Part shown: positions 9,749 to 17,280 of the stretch, piece by piece
How positions within the stretch are numbered: position 1 is the first letter of the stretch
Layout: the number at the start of each line of letters is the position of its first letter
From: Bacillota bacterium
GTDB lineage: Bacteria > Bacillota > Bacilli > Paenibacillales > Paenibacillaceae
Direction: 5' to 3'
Length of the DNA stretch: 31,488 nucleotides
NCBI GenBank assembly: GCA_023386495.1
Contig: JAEWJS010000075.1
Location: 1-31,488 of the forward strand
Position numbers and translations under genes: made by a program
The notes under the pieces: generated by a model
The model's input: the letters and a program-made list of their open reading frames with translations, nothing else
Databases searched by the model: none
What the model was told of the DNA's origin: nothing

Positions 9749-9789
9749 AAAAAACGCCCCGATCCCAAACGCAGGCCGCGTATGGATCG
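9749..9789 (-). terminator. Probable terminator of the DUF4190-like gene
   Basis: Read on the minus strand, a CGATCC/GGATCG stem encloses a smaller ACGC/GCGT stem, and a run of six T follows after GGGGCG. It lies just downstream of the stop at 9836 and opposite the end of the glycosylase gene. Confidence 0.5.
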
Positions 9790-9835
9790 AGACGTCTGAC
9801 AGTTAGCTTGCCGATCGTGCGGGCAGGTCTGACGC

Positions 9836-10318
9836 TTAGGCGGAAGCGCCTAGCAGCAGTCCGATGACGAACAGGCCCAGAAAGCCGACGAGCAGCAGCC
9901 CGTTCAGAACGACGCCGATGATGCCGAACACCTTGCGCCGGTTCTTCTGGACGATTCCGATAATGCCAAGGATCAAGCCGACGAAGCTAATCGCGAGCGA
10001 GCCGAGAATCGCAAGACCGCCGATAATCATCGATGTGCCGACCTCCATCGGATCGATCGTAGCCGGATCGATCGTCCCGTCTGGCGAGATGAACTCCCTA
10101 AGCGCGGCGACGGTGGCCACGAACCCGATGATCATGACGACAATGCTGATAAGCCCGATCACGAAGGAAGCGATGCCGAGTCCGGATTGGCGTACGGGAG
10201 CGGCTGCAGGCTCCTCGCCGAAGACGGGCGGGTAAGGCGTCATCCCTTGCGGCTGCGAGCGATAGGGCTGTCGGCCCTGTTGTTCTTCTTGCTGCGGAGG
10301 CTGGTTGTGTTGATCCAT
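9836..10318 (-). CDS. DUF4190/DUF4064-like small membrane protein
   Basis: A 160-residue protein. The N-terminal 40 residues are Gln/Pro-rich and hydrophilic. Three long hydrophobic segments follow at about 48-72, 95-122 and 132-157; the last two are separated by a short basic loop (QKNRRK). This is the pattern of the DUF4190-like membrane proteins common in Bacillales, whose function is unknown. The ATG at 10318 has an AAAGGGG site about twelve bases upstream. The gene is divergent from the DUF423 gene, with a short shared upstream region. I can assign no specific role; the disordered Gln/Pro tail could be an interaction region, but that is speculation. Confidence 0.75.
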   Translation of the reverse strand: MDQHNQPPQQEEQQGRQPYRSQPQGMTPYPPVFGEEPAAAPVRQSGLGIASFVIGLISIVVMIIGFVATVAALREFISPDGTIDPATIDPMEVGTSMIIGGLAILGSLAISFVGLILGIIGIVQKNRRKVFGIIGVVLNGLLLVGFLGLFVIGLLLGASA

Positions 10319-10381
10319 GATTGTGCGTTACCCCTTTACCTTTTTTGTCAATTATAACCGAATAGGATGGATGAGGAAATG

Positions 10382-10762
10382 ATGAGTTCGAAAAGACAAG
10401 CGGCGTACGGCGCGATCTATGCCGCATTGGCCGTCGCATTCGGTGCCTTCGGCACCCACACGCTCGAGGAATTGATCTCGGCAGACAGCCTGGCTGTATT
10501 CGAGACAGCGGCACGCTATCAGATGTATCATGCGCTGGCGCTTCTCGTTATCGGTCTTACGGCCGATCAGATGGCGCATGCCGCCAGGGCTTGGCGCTGG
10601 GCAGGACGATTGATCCACGCCGGCATTTGGATTTTCTCGGGGAGCCTGTATGTTCTTAGTCTGTCCGGCATCAAGGTGCTGGGCGCGATCACGCCGATCG
10701 GCGGCGTTGCCTTCATCGCGGGCTGGATTTGCGTGGTCGCTGCGCTGATGCGCAGCAAGTAG
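10382..10762 (+). CDS. DUF423 family membrane protein (YwdK-like)
   Basis: A small integral membrane protein of 126 residues with about four hydrophobic segments. Family hallmarks are visible: AVAFGAFGTHTLE near the N-terminus, then FETAARYQMYHALALL, and the C-terminal block AITPIGGVAFIAGW. The function of this family is not known. Several in-frame ATGs occur (10367, 10379, 10382). The last has a GAGG site five bases upstream, whereas 10367 follows an AGG directly and is unlikely; 10379 remains possible. It lies between the divergent DUF4190-like gene and the GGDEF-EAL gene and shows no clear operon. Confidence 0.85.
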   Translation: MSSKRQAAYGAIYAALAVAFGAFGTHTLEELISADSLAVFETAARYQMYHALALLVIGLTADQMAHAARAWRWAGRLIHAGIWIFSGSLYVLSLSGIKVLGAITPIGGVAFIAGWICVVAALMRSK

Positions 10763-10827
10763 AGGGAGCGGTTCGATAAATACTTAACCCCGTTAAAAAA
10801 AAGAATGTCCTTCTGTTGAAAATTGGA

Positions 10828-10833
10828 TATAAT
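10828..10833 (+). promoter_or_regulatory. Possible -10 element upstream of the GGDEF-EAL gene
   Basis: A perfect TATAAT lies in an A/T-rich patch about 100 bases upstream of the coding start. The matching -35 (TGTCCT, 17-base spacer) is poor, so this is only a candidate. Confidence 0.35.
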
Positions 10834-10933
10834 GTAGTCAGTCAGGACAATGGATAAATACATAGGCATGCATGTTCGAATAGGCCGCTGATCAGGCTTT
10901 CCGAACAACCTCGCATAGGAAGGATGTTCGCGC

Positions 10934-12847
10934 TTGTTGATACAAGAGGCAGCTGATTCCGTGAAACAGCAGCAATTCGCGTTTCCTTCCGCAGGCAGGC
11001 TATGGTTCATCTCGCTTGCTGTCTGCTTAATCGTATTACTAGGGGTCGGCGGGACCCACTTCATCGTCCCGAAGGGCACATGGAGCAGTCAGTTCACCAT
11101 TGGTGCTGGAGCAGCCCTAATCTTGCTCGCCCTGTGCCTGCTCTTCGGATTGAGGCGCGCCATGGCCGTTCGAAGCCGCTATCACGGCACGCTATTGACG
11201 GAAGCGGCGGATTCGGTGTTCCGCCATAGTCCCTTCTCCATGGCCGTTCTGGATGAGACGGGGCGATTCCGCGAAGTGAACGACGGAACCGTGCACTTGC
11301 TCGGCTACGAGAAGAGCGAGCTGCTGGGCCAATTGTTCCTGCCGGTGATCGAGACGGATAATCGGCCCGAGACCGAGAAGCGGTTCGAGGCCGCCCTGCA
11401 AGGCGACGTGCAGCAAATCTCGCTCATGATGAAGCACAAATCCGGCATCCCCCTCGACGTGCTGGTGACGCTGACGCCATATGCTGCGGCAGACGGCGCG
11501 CGAGGCGTCGTGCTGTTCAGCCAGGACATGAGCGACCGCAAGCGGAGCAGCGAGCGGATTCGGTACATGGCGTATTATGACGATATGACGGGTCTTCCCA
11601 ATCGCAGATTGTATATGGTGCACTTGACGGAGGCGCTGCAGCGTCCGCGTACGGACAATCGGCGCGTTGCCGTCTTGTATCTGGACCTGGATCGCTTCAA
11701 GCTCGTGAACGATTCGTTCGGCCGCGACTTCGGCGACATGCTGCTGCTCCAAGTGGCAGAACGTCTGACGCGGGACCTGGAGGAGCATGACGTCGCGGCT
11801 CGAATGGAGGGCGATGAATTCGCGATTCTGTACGAGAGCGCCGCTACGGACGAAGAAGCGCTCGAGCGCGCAAGGAAGCTGTTGGCGCTCTTGGAGGAGC
11901 CGTTCGAGCTGCAGGGGCATCCGTTCCATATGAGCGCGTCGATCGGCATCGCGACGAACGGGGACGGGGCAACCGACCCGAACGTCATCGTGAAGAAGGC
12001 GGACATCGCGCTTAGTACGGTTAAGGACAACGGCCGTAACGACTGCCTGCTCTACACAGGCGAGCTGGACAACTCCTCGCTCGAGAAGCTTACGATGCAG
12101 CATGAGATGCGCAAGGCATTGGCACAAGGCGAATTCATTCTCTATTATCAACCGCAGTACCATATCGAGACGGGCGAAGTCGTCGGACTTGAAGCGCTTG
12201 TCCGCTGGCAGCATCCGGAGCGGGGCATGATTCCGCCGGGGATGTTCATCTCCATCGCCGAAGAGAGCGGGTTGATCGTCCAATTAGGCGATTGGGTGCT
12301 CGCAGAGGCCTGCAGGCAGAATAAGGAATGGCAGGAGCAGGGGCTGCCGCACGTCCCCGTATCCGTCAATCTCTCGATTAGGCAGTTCCTGCAGCAGAAC
12401 TTGACGGACAAGGTTGCATCCGTGCTGAAGGAGACGGGTTTGGCGCCGCAGTACCTGGATCTCGAGATTACCGAATCCATGACGATGGACGTGCAGTATG
12501 CGTCGGCTCAGCTGCTCGAGCTGTCCAAGCTTGGCGTTGGAATAAGCGTCGATGATTTCGGCACGGGATACAGCTCCTTTCATTATCTGAAAAATTTCCC
12601 GATCAACCGTCTGAAGATCGATCGATCGTTCGTGCGCGACATCCAGCAGGACCCCAATGATGCAGCGATCGTAGCGGCTATCATCGCAATGGCGCATAAC
12701 ATGAATTTGCAGGTCATTGCGGAGGGCGTAGAGACGGAAGAGCAGTTGTTCTTCCTAAGGAAGCACCGCTGCGACGAGATGCAGGGCTACTATCGGAGCC
12801 CGCCTGTACCGTCGCTGCAGATTGCGGAGCTGATACGTGCGACATGA
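10934..12847 (+). CDS. Membrane PAS-GGDEF-EAL protein (c-di-GMP turnover, probable phosphodiesterase)
   Basis: A 637-residue protein beginning at a TTG, supported by AGGAAGG ten bases upstream. Two membrane segments (about 24-44 and 55-75) are followed by a PAS domain (about 92-200), a GGDEF domain (about 210-370) and an EAL domain (about 385-632). The signature loop of the cyclase domain is EGDEF (292-296), so its first glycine is Glu, and the inhibitory RxxD site upstream is replaced by EEHD. Cyclase activity is therefore doubtful, although substrate binding is possible. The EAL domain looks complete: EALVRWQHP from Glu420, then a DDFGTGYSS loop, KIDRSFV and AEGVET. The protein would hydrolyse c-di-GMP, perhaps with the GGDEF part as a regulatory GTP-binding module, as known for other composite proteins. 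The gene is monocistronic and ends at a hairpin. Confidence 0.92.
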   Translation: MLIQEAADSVKQQQFAFPSAGRLWFISLAVCLIVLLGVGGTHFIVPKGTWSSQFTIGAGAALILLALCLLFGLRRAMAVRSRYHGTLLTEAADSVFRHSPFSMAVLDETGRFREVNDGTVHLLGYEKSELLGQLFLPVIETDNRPETEKRFEAALQGDVQQISLMMKHKSGIPLDVLVTLTPYAAADGARGVVLFSQDMSDRKRSSERIRYMAYYDDMTGLPNRRLYMVHLTEALQRPRTDNRRVAVLYLDLDRFKLVNDSFGRDFGDMLLLQVAERLTRDLEEHDVAARMEGDEFAILYESAATDEEALERARKLLALLEEPFELQGHPFHMSASIGIATNGDGATDPNVIVKKADIALSTVKDNGRNDCLLYTGELDNSSLEKLTMQHEMRKALAQGEFILYYQPQYHIETGEVVGLEALVRWQHPERGMIPPGMFISIAEESGLIVQLGDWVLAEACRQNKEWQEQGLPHVPVSVNLSIRQFLQQNLTDKVASVLKETGLAPQYLDLEITESMTMDVQYASAQLLELSKLGVGISVDDFGTGYSSFHYLKNFPINRLKIDRSFVRDIQQDPNDAAIVAAIIAMAHNMNLQVIAEGVETEEQLFFLRKHRCDEMQGYYRSPPVPSLQIAELIRAT

Positions 12848-12858
12848 ACGGAAAAGGA

Positions 12859-12900
12859 ACGGCCGAGTCGGCTGCCTCAGGGGCAGCGCGATTCGGCCGT
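12859..12900. terminator. Hairpin between convergent genes, probable bidirectional terminator
   Basis: Outer arms ACGGCCGA and TCGGCCGT enclose a second stem, GCTGCC with GGCAGC. On the minus strand the hairpin is followed by CCTTTTCC; on the plus strand only by TAGTCGTTATT. The U-tracts are weak but the position between convergent stops fits a terminator. Confidence 0.65.
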
Positions 12901-12906
12901 TAGTCG

Positions 12907-13467
12907 TTATTCATGGAATTCATCGATCTCGTTCAAGCTGAATGTGTACACTTGCTTCTCGTCCACATGGTAGACCGTAATGGAGTGCTTCGATTCGTCG
13001 AAGCTGAGGATGCGGCAGGGCACGCTTAGCTTGACGCCCCGTCCTTTGTTGACGTCGAGCCGGATCAGCTTGTTGCCCGCGATATATTTACGAATTCTGT
13101 CGGAAGCCTCATCCTGCTCGCTTGCCTTGGCTGCCGGTGCTCTCTTCGTCTCCGCTTTTGCCTCGGCCTTCGTCTCCGCTTTTGCCTCGGCCTTCGTCTC
13201 GGCCTTCGCTTCGGCCTTCGTCTCCGTCTTCGCCTGCAGCTTCTGCGGGATGTGAATCGGCTTGTGCGTCGACGTATCCTCCATCGCCTGCTGGATCAAT
13301 TTGCCCATCTGCTGGCCGGCATGGATTCGGTAGTCGGATACGCTCGGATCGCCCAGGAGGCGAAGGAGCAGTTCAAGTGCCTTGGCATTCGATTCGCTGT
13401 CGATCAGCAAATCTACGTTGAACAGGTAGCTCTTCTTGCCGGCGGCACCTTCTGGTGATTTCATCAT
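12907..13467 (-). CDS. Hypothetical protein with Lys/Ala/Glu/Thr tandem-repeat linker
   Basis: I do not recognise a named family with confidence. The 186-residue product has three parts. Residues 1-65 form a probably folded N-terminal domain (YLFNVDLLIDSES, LLLRLLGDPSVSDYRI). A linker of about 30 residues repeats an eight-residue Lys-Ala-Glu-Thr-type unit and is encoded by a 24-bp tandem repeat. The C-terminal domain (about 128-186) is predicted to be mostly beta strand (KLIRLDVNKGRGVKLSVPC, then SITVYHVDEKQVYTFSL). No membrane segment or signal peptide is seen, so the protein is probably cytoplasmic. A GGAGTGA site lies three bases before the first ATG and six before the second (13464), so translation may begin at either. 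It is divergent from yunC. Confidence 0.75.
   Translation of the reverse strand: MMKSPEGAAGKKSYLFNVDLLIDSESNAKALELLLRLLGDPSVSDYRIHAGQQMGKLIQQAMEDTSTHKPIHIPQKLQAKTETKAEAKAETKAEAKAETKAEAKAETKRAPAAKASEQDEASDRIRKYIAGNKLIRLDVNKGRGVKLSVPCRILSFDESKHSITVYHVDEKQVYTFSLNEIDEFHE
13144..13239 (-). repeat. 24-bp coding tandem repeat, four units
   Basis: Four 24-bp units lie head to tail at 13144, 13168, 13192 and 13216. The first two are identical and the last two diverged. They encode the charged linker of the protein above and keep its reading frame. There are no spacers, so this is not a CRISPR array. Confidence 0.85.
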
Positions 13468-13653
13468 TCACTCCGTCCCTTACACTTTTTTTACTCAATA
13501 TAGCATGTCTGTTCGGACAAGCATAGTCCCCAAGGCCTATAAAATTCCTCCAGCAATCGCAGGCAGACGCCTTGCCGTCTCTTATCACGCCTGCATAAGC
13601 TGAATGGGAAAGGCAAGCATTGGCAGATCAGGACCATGAAAGGTGGTATGGCG

Positions 13654-13956
13654 ATGATTCGCATGGTTCCGTATGCGCTGGGAGACAGTACGGTGATCGG
13701 TGTCGAGGTGAAGCTTCCGCTGACCACGCTGCTCGCAGTATCGACTGACAAGGGCTACATTATGTGCGGGGCACTCGATGTAGCGCTGCTTAACGACAAG
13801 CTCAAGGATCGGGGGATCATCGCCGGCAGAGCGGTTGGTGTCCGGACGTTAGAGCAACTGCTGGAAGCGCCGCTCGAATCCGTGACGCATGCGGCCGAGG
13901 AGATCGGCATCCATGCCGGCATGAAGGGCATTGACGCGCTGAAGCGCATGCTGTGA
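13654..13956 (+). CDS. yunC: DUF1805 family protein YunC
   Basis: A small cytoplasmic protein of 100 residues matching the DUF1805/YunC family. Conserved blocks are VKLPLTTLLAVSTDKGYIMC, then GALDVALLNDKL and DRGIIAGRAVGVRT. The biochemical function of the family is unknown. The ATG at 13654 is chosen because AAAGGTGG lies about eight bases upstream; the ATGs at 13636 and 13648 are upstream of, or too close to, that site. It is divergent from the repeat-linker gene and convergent with mtnA, separated from the latter by a long hairpin. In Bacillus subtilis yunC neighbours yunD; here the YunD-like gene is some 15 kb away. Confidence 0.82.
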   Translation: MIRMVPYALGDSTVIGVEVKLPLTTLLAVSTDKGYIMCGALDVALLNDKLKDRGIIAGRAVGVRTLEQLLEAPLESVTHAAEEIGIHAGMKGIDALKRML

Positions 13957-13981
13957 AGCGGCCGGCCGTCGTCCCCTTAAC

Positions 13982-14040
13982 AAGAGACCTCCTGGATGCC
14001 AGCGTTATTCATCATGCTGGTCACCCAGGAGGCATCTCTT
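13982..14040. terminator. Long hairpin between yunC and mtnA
   Basis: Arms AAGAGA and CCTCCTGG pair with CCAGGAGG and CTCTT, and an inner CCAGC/GCTGG stem closes the loop. The structure is perfectly placed between convergent stops. Neither side has a clear U-tract, so termination activity is probable rather than certain. Confidence 0.6.
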
Positions 14041-14064
14041 GATCCGGTCGGCGCAATCATTCGG

Positions 14065-15138
14065 TTATGCAGTCGGGATCGATTCGAACAGCTTCTTCAG
14101 ATTGACGTCGAACGGCGCGCGAACGATTCCCTTCTCGGTAATGATGGCATCTACATATTCATGCGGCGTAACGTCGAATGCCGGGTTGAACACCTTAACG
14201 CCTTGCGGCGCGGTTCGTTTGCCGAAGCCTTCCGTAATCTCCTCCGCCAATCGTTCCTCGATCGGAATCTCAGCCCCAGTCGGCGTCTCAAGGTCGATCG
14301 TCGACATCGGACAAGCCACGTAGAACGGGATGCCGTGCGCCTTGGCGAGGACGGCGACGCTGTAGGTACCGATCTTGTTGGCGACATCGCCGTTCGCCGC
14401 GACGCGGTCCGTCCCGACGATCACGGCGTTCACCCAGCCCTTGGACATGACCATGCCGGCCATGTTATCGCAGATGAGCGTGACATCGACGCCGGCTTGA
14501 TGCAGCTCGAACGCGGTCAGCCGGGCCCCTTGCAATACGGGACGGGTCTCGTCGGCGAATACCTTGAGGCTAACGCCGCGCTCTTGCGCCAGATAGAACG
14601 GAGCAAGCGCGGTCCCGTACTTGGAGGTGGCCAATCCGCCCGCGTTGCAATGCGTCAGGACGCCCATGCCGTCCCGGAATAGCGTCAGCGCATGCTCGCC
14701 GATCAGGCGGTTCGTCTCTTCGTCCTCGCTGTGAATCGCGATCGCTTCCGTCGTCAGCGCTTCTTGGCACTCTGCGGCAGTGAGGCCGCTCTGGCTGAGC
14801 GCCTCGGCGCGCGCCTTCATGCGATCGAGCGCCCAGAATAGGTTAACGGCCGTCGGACGCGACGTCGCAAGATATTCGGCATGGCGGTTGACAGAGGCAA
14901 GCCAGTCGGCCGCGCTGCCGGCGGCGGCATCGCGGGCACCCAGCACCACGCCGTATGCGGCGGCAATGCCGATCGCAGGAGCGCCCCGCACCTTCAGATG
15001 CCGGATGGCTTCCCAGATGTCCTCCGAGCTCGTGAGCTCGAGGTACAGCACCTGCTCGGGCAGCAGGCGCTGGTCGAGCAGGTCGACGTGTTCGCCGGTC
15101 CAGATAACCGGTTGAAGCGCATGTTCAGTAGATGTCAT
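14065..15138 (-). CDS. mtnA: S-methyl-5-thioribose-1-phosphate isomerase
   Basis: This is MtnA, which converts methylthioribose-1-phosphate to methylthioribulose-1-phosphate in the methionine salvage pathway. The 357-residue length is normal. Family motifs are RGAPAIGIAAAYGV (51-64), Cys164 in THCNAGGLATSKYGT and Asp244 in VGTDRVAANGDVANKIGTYS; Cys164 and Asp244 match the catalytic pair of the Bacillus enzyme. The ATG at 15138 has an AGAAAGGA site about eleven bases upstream. It lies 16 bases after mtnK, so the two are co-transcribed. The remaining salvage genes (mtnB, mtnD, mtnW/X) are not in the window. Confidence 0.96.
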   Translation of the reverse strand: MTSTEHALQPVIWTGEHVDLLDQRLLPEQVLYLELTSSEDIWEAIRHLKVRGAPAIGIAAAYGVVLGARDAAAGSAADWLASVNRHAEYLATSRPTAVNLFWALDRMKARAEALSQSGLTAAECQEALTTEAIAIHSEDEETNRLIGEHALTLFRDGMGVLTHCNAGGLATSKYGTALAPFYLAQERGVSLKVFADETRPVLQGARLTAFELHQAGVDVTLICDNMAGMVMSKGWVNAVIVGTDRVAANGDVANKIGTYSVAVLAKAHGIPFYVACPMSTIDLETPTGAEIPIEERLAEEITEGFGKRTAPQGVKVFNPAFDVTPHEYVDAIITEKGIVRAPFDVNLKKLFESIPTA

Positions 15139-15154
15139 GAGGCTAATTTCCTTT

Positions 15155-16366
15155 CTATTCGCGCAGCGCGTTCTGCGCGGCGGCGATGACTTCTTCGATG
15201 GAGGATGCTTGCCGGTTGTTCATGATCAACGCTTTGCCGATGCGAAGCGCCGTCCGCTGCGCGGACTCGCGGAGCGCGGCGTCCGGTATTTTGTCGATAT
15301 CGGCCACATGGGCGAGACCGACGATGCGGCGCACCATTTTGCACCCGGCATACCCGATGGAATCCTGCAGCAGCCGCTGCATGTAGTCGTTCTTATAAGC
15401 GTCGCTGGCGCGAGCTAGACGATCGACGCAGTCCTGCTCCCAGAGGGTGCGGAATTTCGCCTCGAAGCTCGTCCATACCGAGCGTACCGTGTCCAGCAGA
15501 TAGGCGCGATAGTCGGCTCGACCGGCATCGTCGGCGCTCCAATGCGCTTGGCCGGCATAGTTAAGCAGCAGGTTGGCGATGATAGCGCCGATATCGTAGC
15601 CCATCGGCCCGTAGTAAGCGAACTCAGGGTCGATCACCTTCGTCGAGTCCGGACGGATGAAGATGCTGCCCGTATGAAGGTCGCCGTGGAGAAGGGCTTG
15701 GCCTTGCGTCAGGAATTTCTCGCGCAGCAGGGCGACTTCGAGATGAAGGGCTTCATCCGTGCGAAGCGCTTCCGCCTCGTCCTCGATCGCCGCTTCATAA
15801 TTATTGTTCGAGGAGACGGTATACGGGTCGTCGAAGATCAGATCCTCGGTTATTTTGCACAATTCCGGATTAATGAACCGGCCTGCTTGCAGCTTCTTGT
15901 CCTGCTGGTTCATCCCGAGGTCCGAGGTGTAGAACAGCGTATTCGCCAGGAAGGTCGAGATGTCGTCGGCGAACTTCGGATAGCGGCCCAGCTCCATCAG
16001 GCCTCTGCGCATGATGACATGGTCGCTCAAGTCTTCCATGATCGTGAGCGCCAGCTCAGGGTCATAGGCGTATACGCGGGGGACGAGACCTTCGGCGAGA
16101 CGCCCTTCGATGACGAGCGCTTCGCTCTCGATTCTAGCGCGGTCAAGCGTGAGCGGCCAAGATTCGCCGACCACCTTGGCATAAGGCAGCGCCTGCTTCA
16201 TGATCAAGCTGCGGCCGGACACGGCATCCGTAATGTGAAAGACGAGGTTTAGGTTGCCGTCGCCGATCTCGCGGCTGGATAGGGCTGCATTCGGAGGGAA
16301 GACTTCTTGAATGCGGGCTGCGATCTCGATCGCTTCTTGTTCGGTTAGCGGATGGTAAGCTGACAT
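15155..16366 (-). CDS. mtnK: S-methyl-5-thioribose kinase
   Basis: MtnK phosphorylates methylthioribose, the step before MtnA in methionine salvage. The frame stays open far upstream (to 17233) but the true start is the ATG at 16366, which has a GGAGGTG site eight bases upstream and matches the usual N-terminus of the family; the product is 403 residues. Visible features are the glycine-loop region IGDGNLNLVFH (34-44), Lys57 in IMKQALPY, the catalytic-loop motif HGDLHTGS (227-234) and the DPE motif at 246-248 (VIDPEFAYYGP). This is the protein-kinase-like fold of the choline/aminoglycoside kinase group. It is the first gene of a two-gene mtnK-mtnA operon. A candidate promoter and a perfect palindrome lie about 45-95 bases upstream. 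Confidence 0.96.
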   Translation of the reverse strand: MSAYHPLTEQEAIEIAARIQEVFPPNAALSSREIGDGNLNLVFHITDAVSGRSLIMKQALPYAKVVGESWPLTLDRARIESEALVIEGRLAEGLVPRVYAYDPELALTIMEDLSDHVIMRRGLMELGRYPKFADDISTFLANTLFYTSDLGMNQQDKKLQAGRFINPELCKITEDLIFDDPYTVSSNNNYEAAIEDEAEALRTDEALHLEVALLREKFLTQGQALLHGDLHTGSIFIRPDSTKVIDPEFAYYGPMGYDIGAIIANLLLNYAGQAHWSADDAGRADYRAYLLDTVRSVWTSFEAKFRTLWEQDCVDRLARASDAYKNDYMQRLLQDSIGYAGCKMVRRIVGLAHVADIDKIPDAALRESAQRTALRIGKALIMNNRQASSIEEVIAAAQNALRE

Positions 16367-16410
16367 GCGTGATGCACCTCCGGATGGATTCTTCGTAACA
16401 GATATTGCGA

Positions 16411-16424
16411 ATTCGACGTCGAAT
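16411..16424. promoter_or_regulatory. Perfect 14-bp palindrome, candidate operator of mtnKA
   Basis: ATTCGACGTCGAAT is its own reverse complement. It lies just downstream of the predicted mtnK -10 element, close to the expected transcription start, where a repressor could block initiation. No regulator is identified. Confidence 0.4.
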
Positions 16425-16433
16425 AAGCTTCGT

Positions 16434-16461
16434 AGCATAACATCGTGATCACAACGGTCAA
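16434..16461 (-). promoter_or_regulatory. Candidate sigma-A promoter of mtnKA
   Basis: On the minus strand TTGACC (16461-16456) and TATGCT (16439-16434) are separated by 16 bases. The predicted leader would be only about 60 bases long. Confidence 0.5.
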
Positions 16462-16513
16462 TTTGAACAACCTTTAGTATAATAGATATTATTTCGCGTT
16501 GGAATACCCGCTT

Positions 16514-16522
16514 TGTTATAAT
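16514..16522 (+). promoter_or_regulatory. Extended -10 promoter candidate of the DUF1802 gene
   Basis: TGTTATAAT is a TG-N extended -10 with a perfect TATAAT, about 34 bases before the ATG at 16556. A good -35 is not seen. A second TATAAT lies at 16478-16483 on the same strand. Confidence 0.5.
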
Positions 16523-16555
16523 GGATACGGAATGGAAGGATAGGGGGTTGAACGG

Positions 16556-17146
16556 ATGGACGAAGGCAAGGCGAATCACGAAGTGCCGATCGTGGCGCTT
16601 AAGGAATGGGCATCCGCGATTGAAGCGCTGGCAGCAGGCGAGCAGATCATGCTCATGCGCAAAGGTGGCATCGTCGAGGAGACGAAGGATTTTCGGCTTG
16701 TGAGCCCTAAGTTCTATCTCATGCCTACCTACGAACACCAGCGGCGGGAGCTGCTGAAGGAACCTTATCAGGCATTGGTCGACCGCACGATCGACGGGTG
16801 GGACCCGCAGGCCGGAACGGTCAGGATCGCGTATTATGCGGAGGCCGTGCACGACCTCGCTATCGATGACCAAGCGAAGCTGGACAAGCTGCGGGCGTTT
16901 CATATATGGACGGATGCATTCGCGGACGAGCGTCTGAAGTGGAAGCGGAAACAGCCGCTTCACGTGCTGCTGCTGCGCGTCTATCGACTGCATCAGCCGG
17001 TCGAATTGCCGCTGCTCGACGCCTATACGGGGTGCAAGTCTTGGGTATCGCTGGAGCGTCATATACCGAGCGCGGACCGAATTCCCGTGCTGTCGGACGA
17101 AATGTTTCAAGAAGTTGTGACAAATATCATAGAAACGCTCGATTAA
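16556..17146 (+). CDS. DUF1802 family protein
   Basis: A 196-residue protein matching the DUF1802 family, with ALKEWASAIEAL near the N-terminus, GEQIMLMRKGGIVEE, then FYLMPTYEHQRRELL and a C-terminal IPVLSDEMFQEVV. The function is unknown. No membrane segment or signal peptide is present. The ATG at 16556 follows AGGGGG with a nine-base gap. It lies between the divergent mtnK and the downstream suf operon, whose own promoter sits just after this gene, so it is probably a separate transcription unit. I see no clear U-tract terminator after it. Confidence 0.82.
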   Translation: MDEGKANHEVPIVALKEWASAIEALAAGEQIMLMRKGGIVEETKDFRLVSPKFYLMPTYEHQRRELLKEPYQALVDRTIDGWDPQAGTVRIAYYAEAVHDLAIDDQAKLDKLRAFHIWTDAFADERLKWKRKQPLHVLLLRVYRLHQPVELPLLDAYTGCKSWVSLERHIPSADRIPVLSDEMFQEVVTNIIETLD

Positions 17147-17182
17147 ACCGTTTTCAAGGCGGTTATGGCGGGTGTACGTTTG

Positions 17183-17211
17183 TTGATTTGTAACGAAACT
17201 TATACTAAAAT
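17183..17211 (+). promoter_or_regulatory. sigma-A promoter of the suf operon
   Basis: TTGATT (17183-17188) and TAAAAT (17206-17211) are separated by exactly 17 bases, about 70 bases before sufC. The start of transcription should fall near 17218. Confidence 0.65.
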
Positions 17212-17221
17212 GATTATAAAC

Positions 17222-17241
17222 AATGAGAATCAATGAGAATC
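17222..17241. promoter_or_regulatory. Direct repeat at the suf transcription start, candidate operator
   Basis: The decamer AATGAGAATC occurs twice in tandem immediately after the predicted start site. GAGAAT-type hexamers resemble Fur-box half sites, but the symmetric arrangement usual in Bacillus is not obvious. The regulator is therefore uncertain. Confidence 0.45.
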
Positions 17242-17280
17242 AATCGATGGATTGCATATCCGGAAGGGGACAAATGAATC

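Noticed and set aside
11192..12283. 363-codon minus frame opposite the GGDEF-EAL gene
   Set aside because: It is a shadow of the conserved coding strand with no motif and no ribosome site.
13144..13239. Possible CRISPR-like repeat
   Set aside because: The units are contiguous without spacers, are coding and lie in frame in a charged linker.
15155..17233. 692-codon minus frame as one long mtnK
   Set aside because: The extra N-terminal part is antisense to the DUF1802 gene. A strong ribosome site and the normal family N-terminus place the start at 16366.
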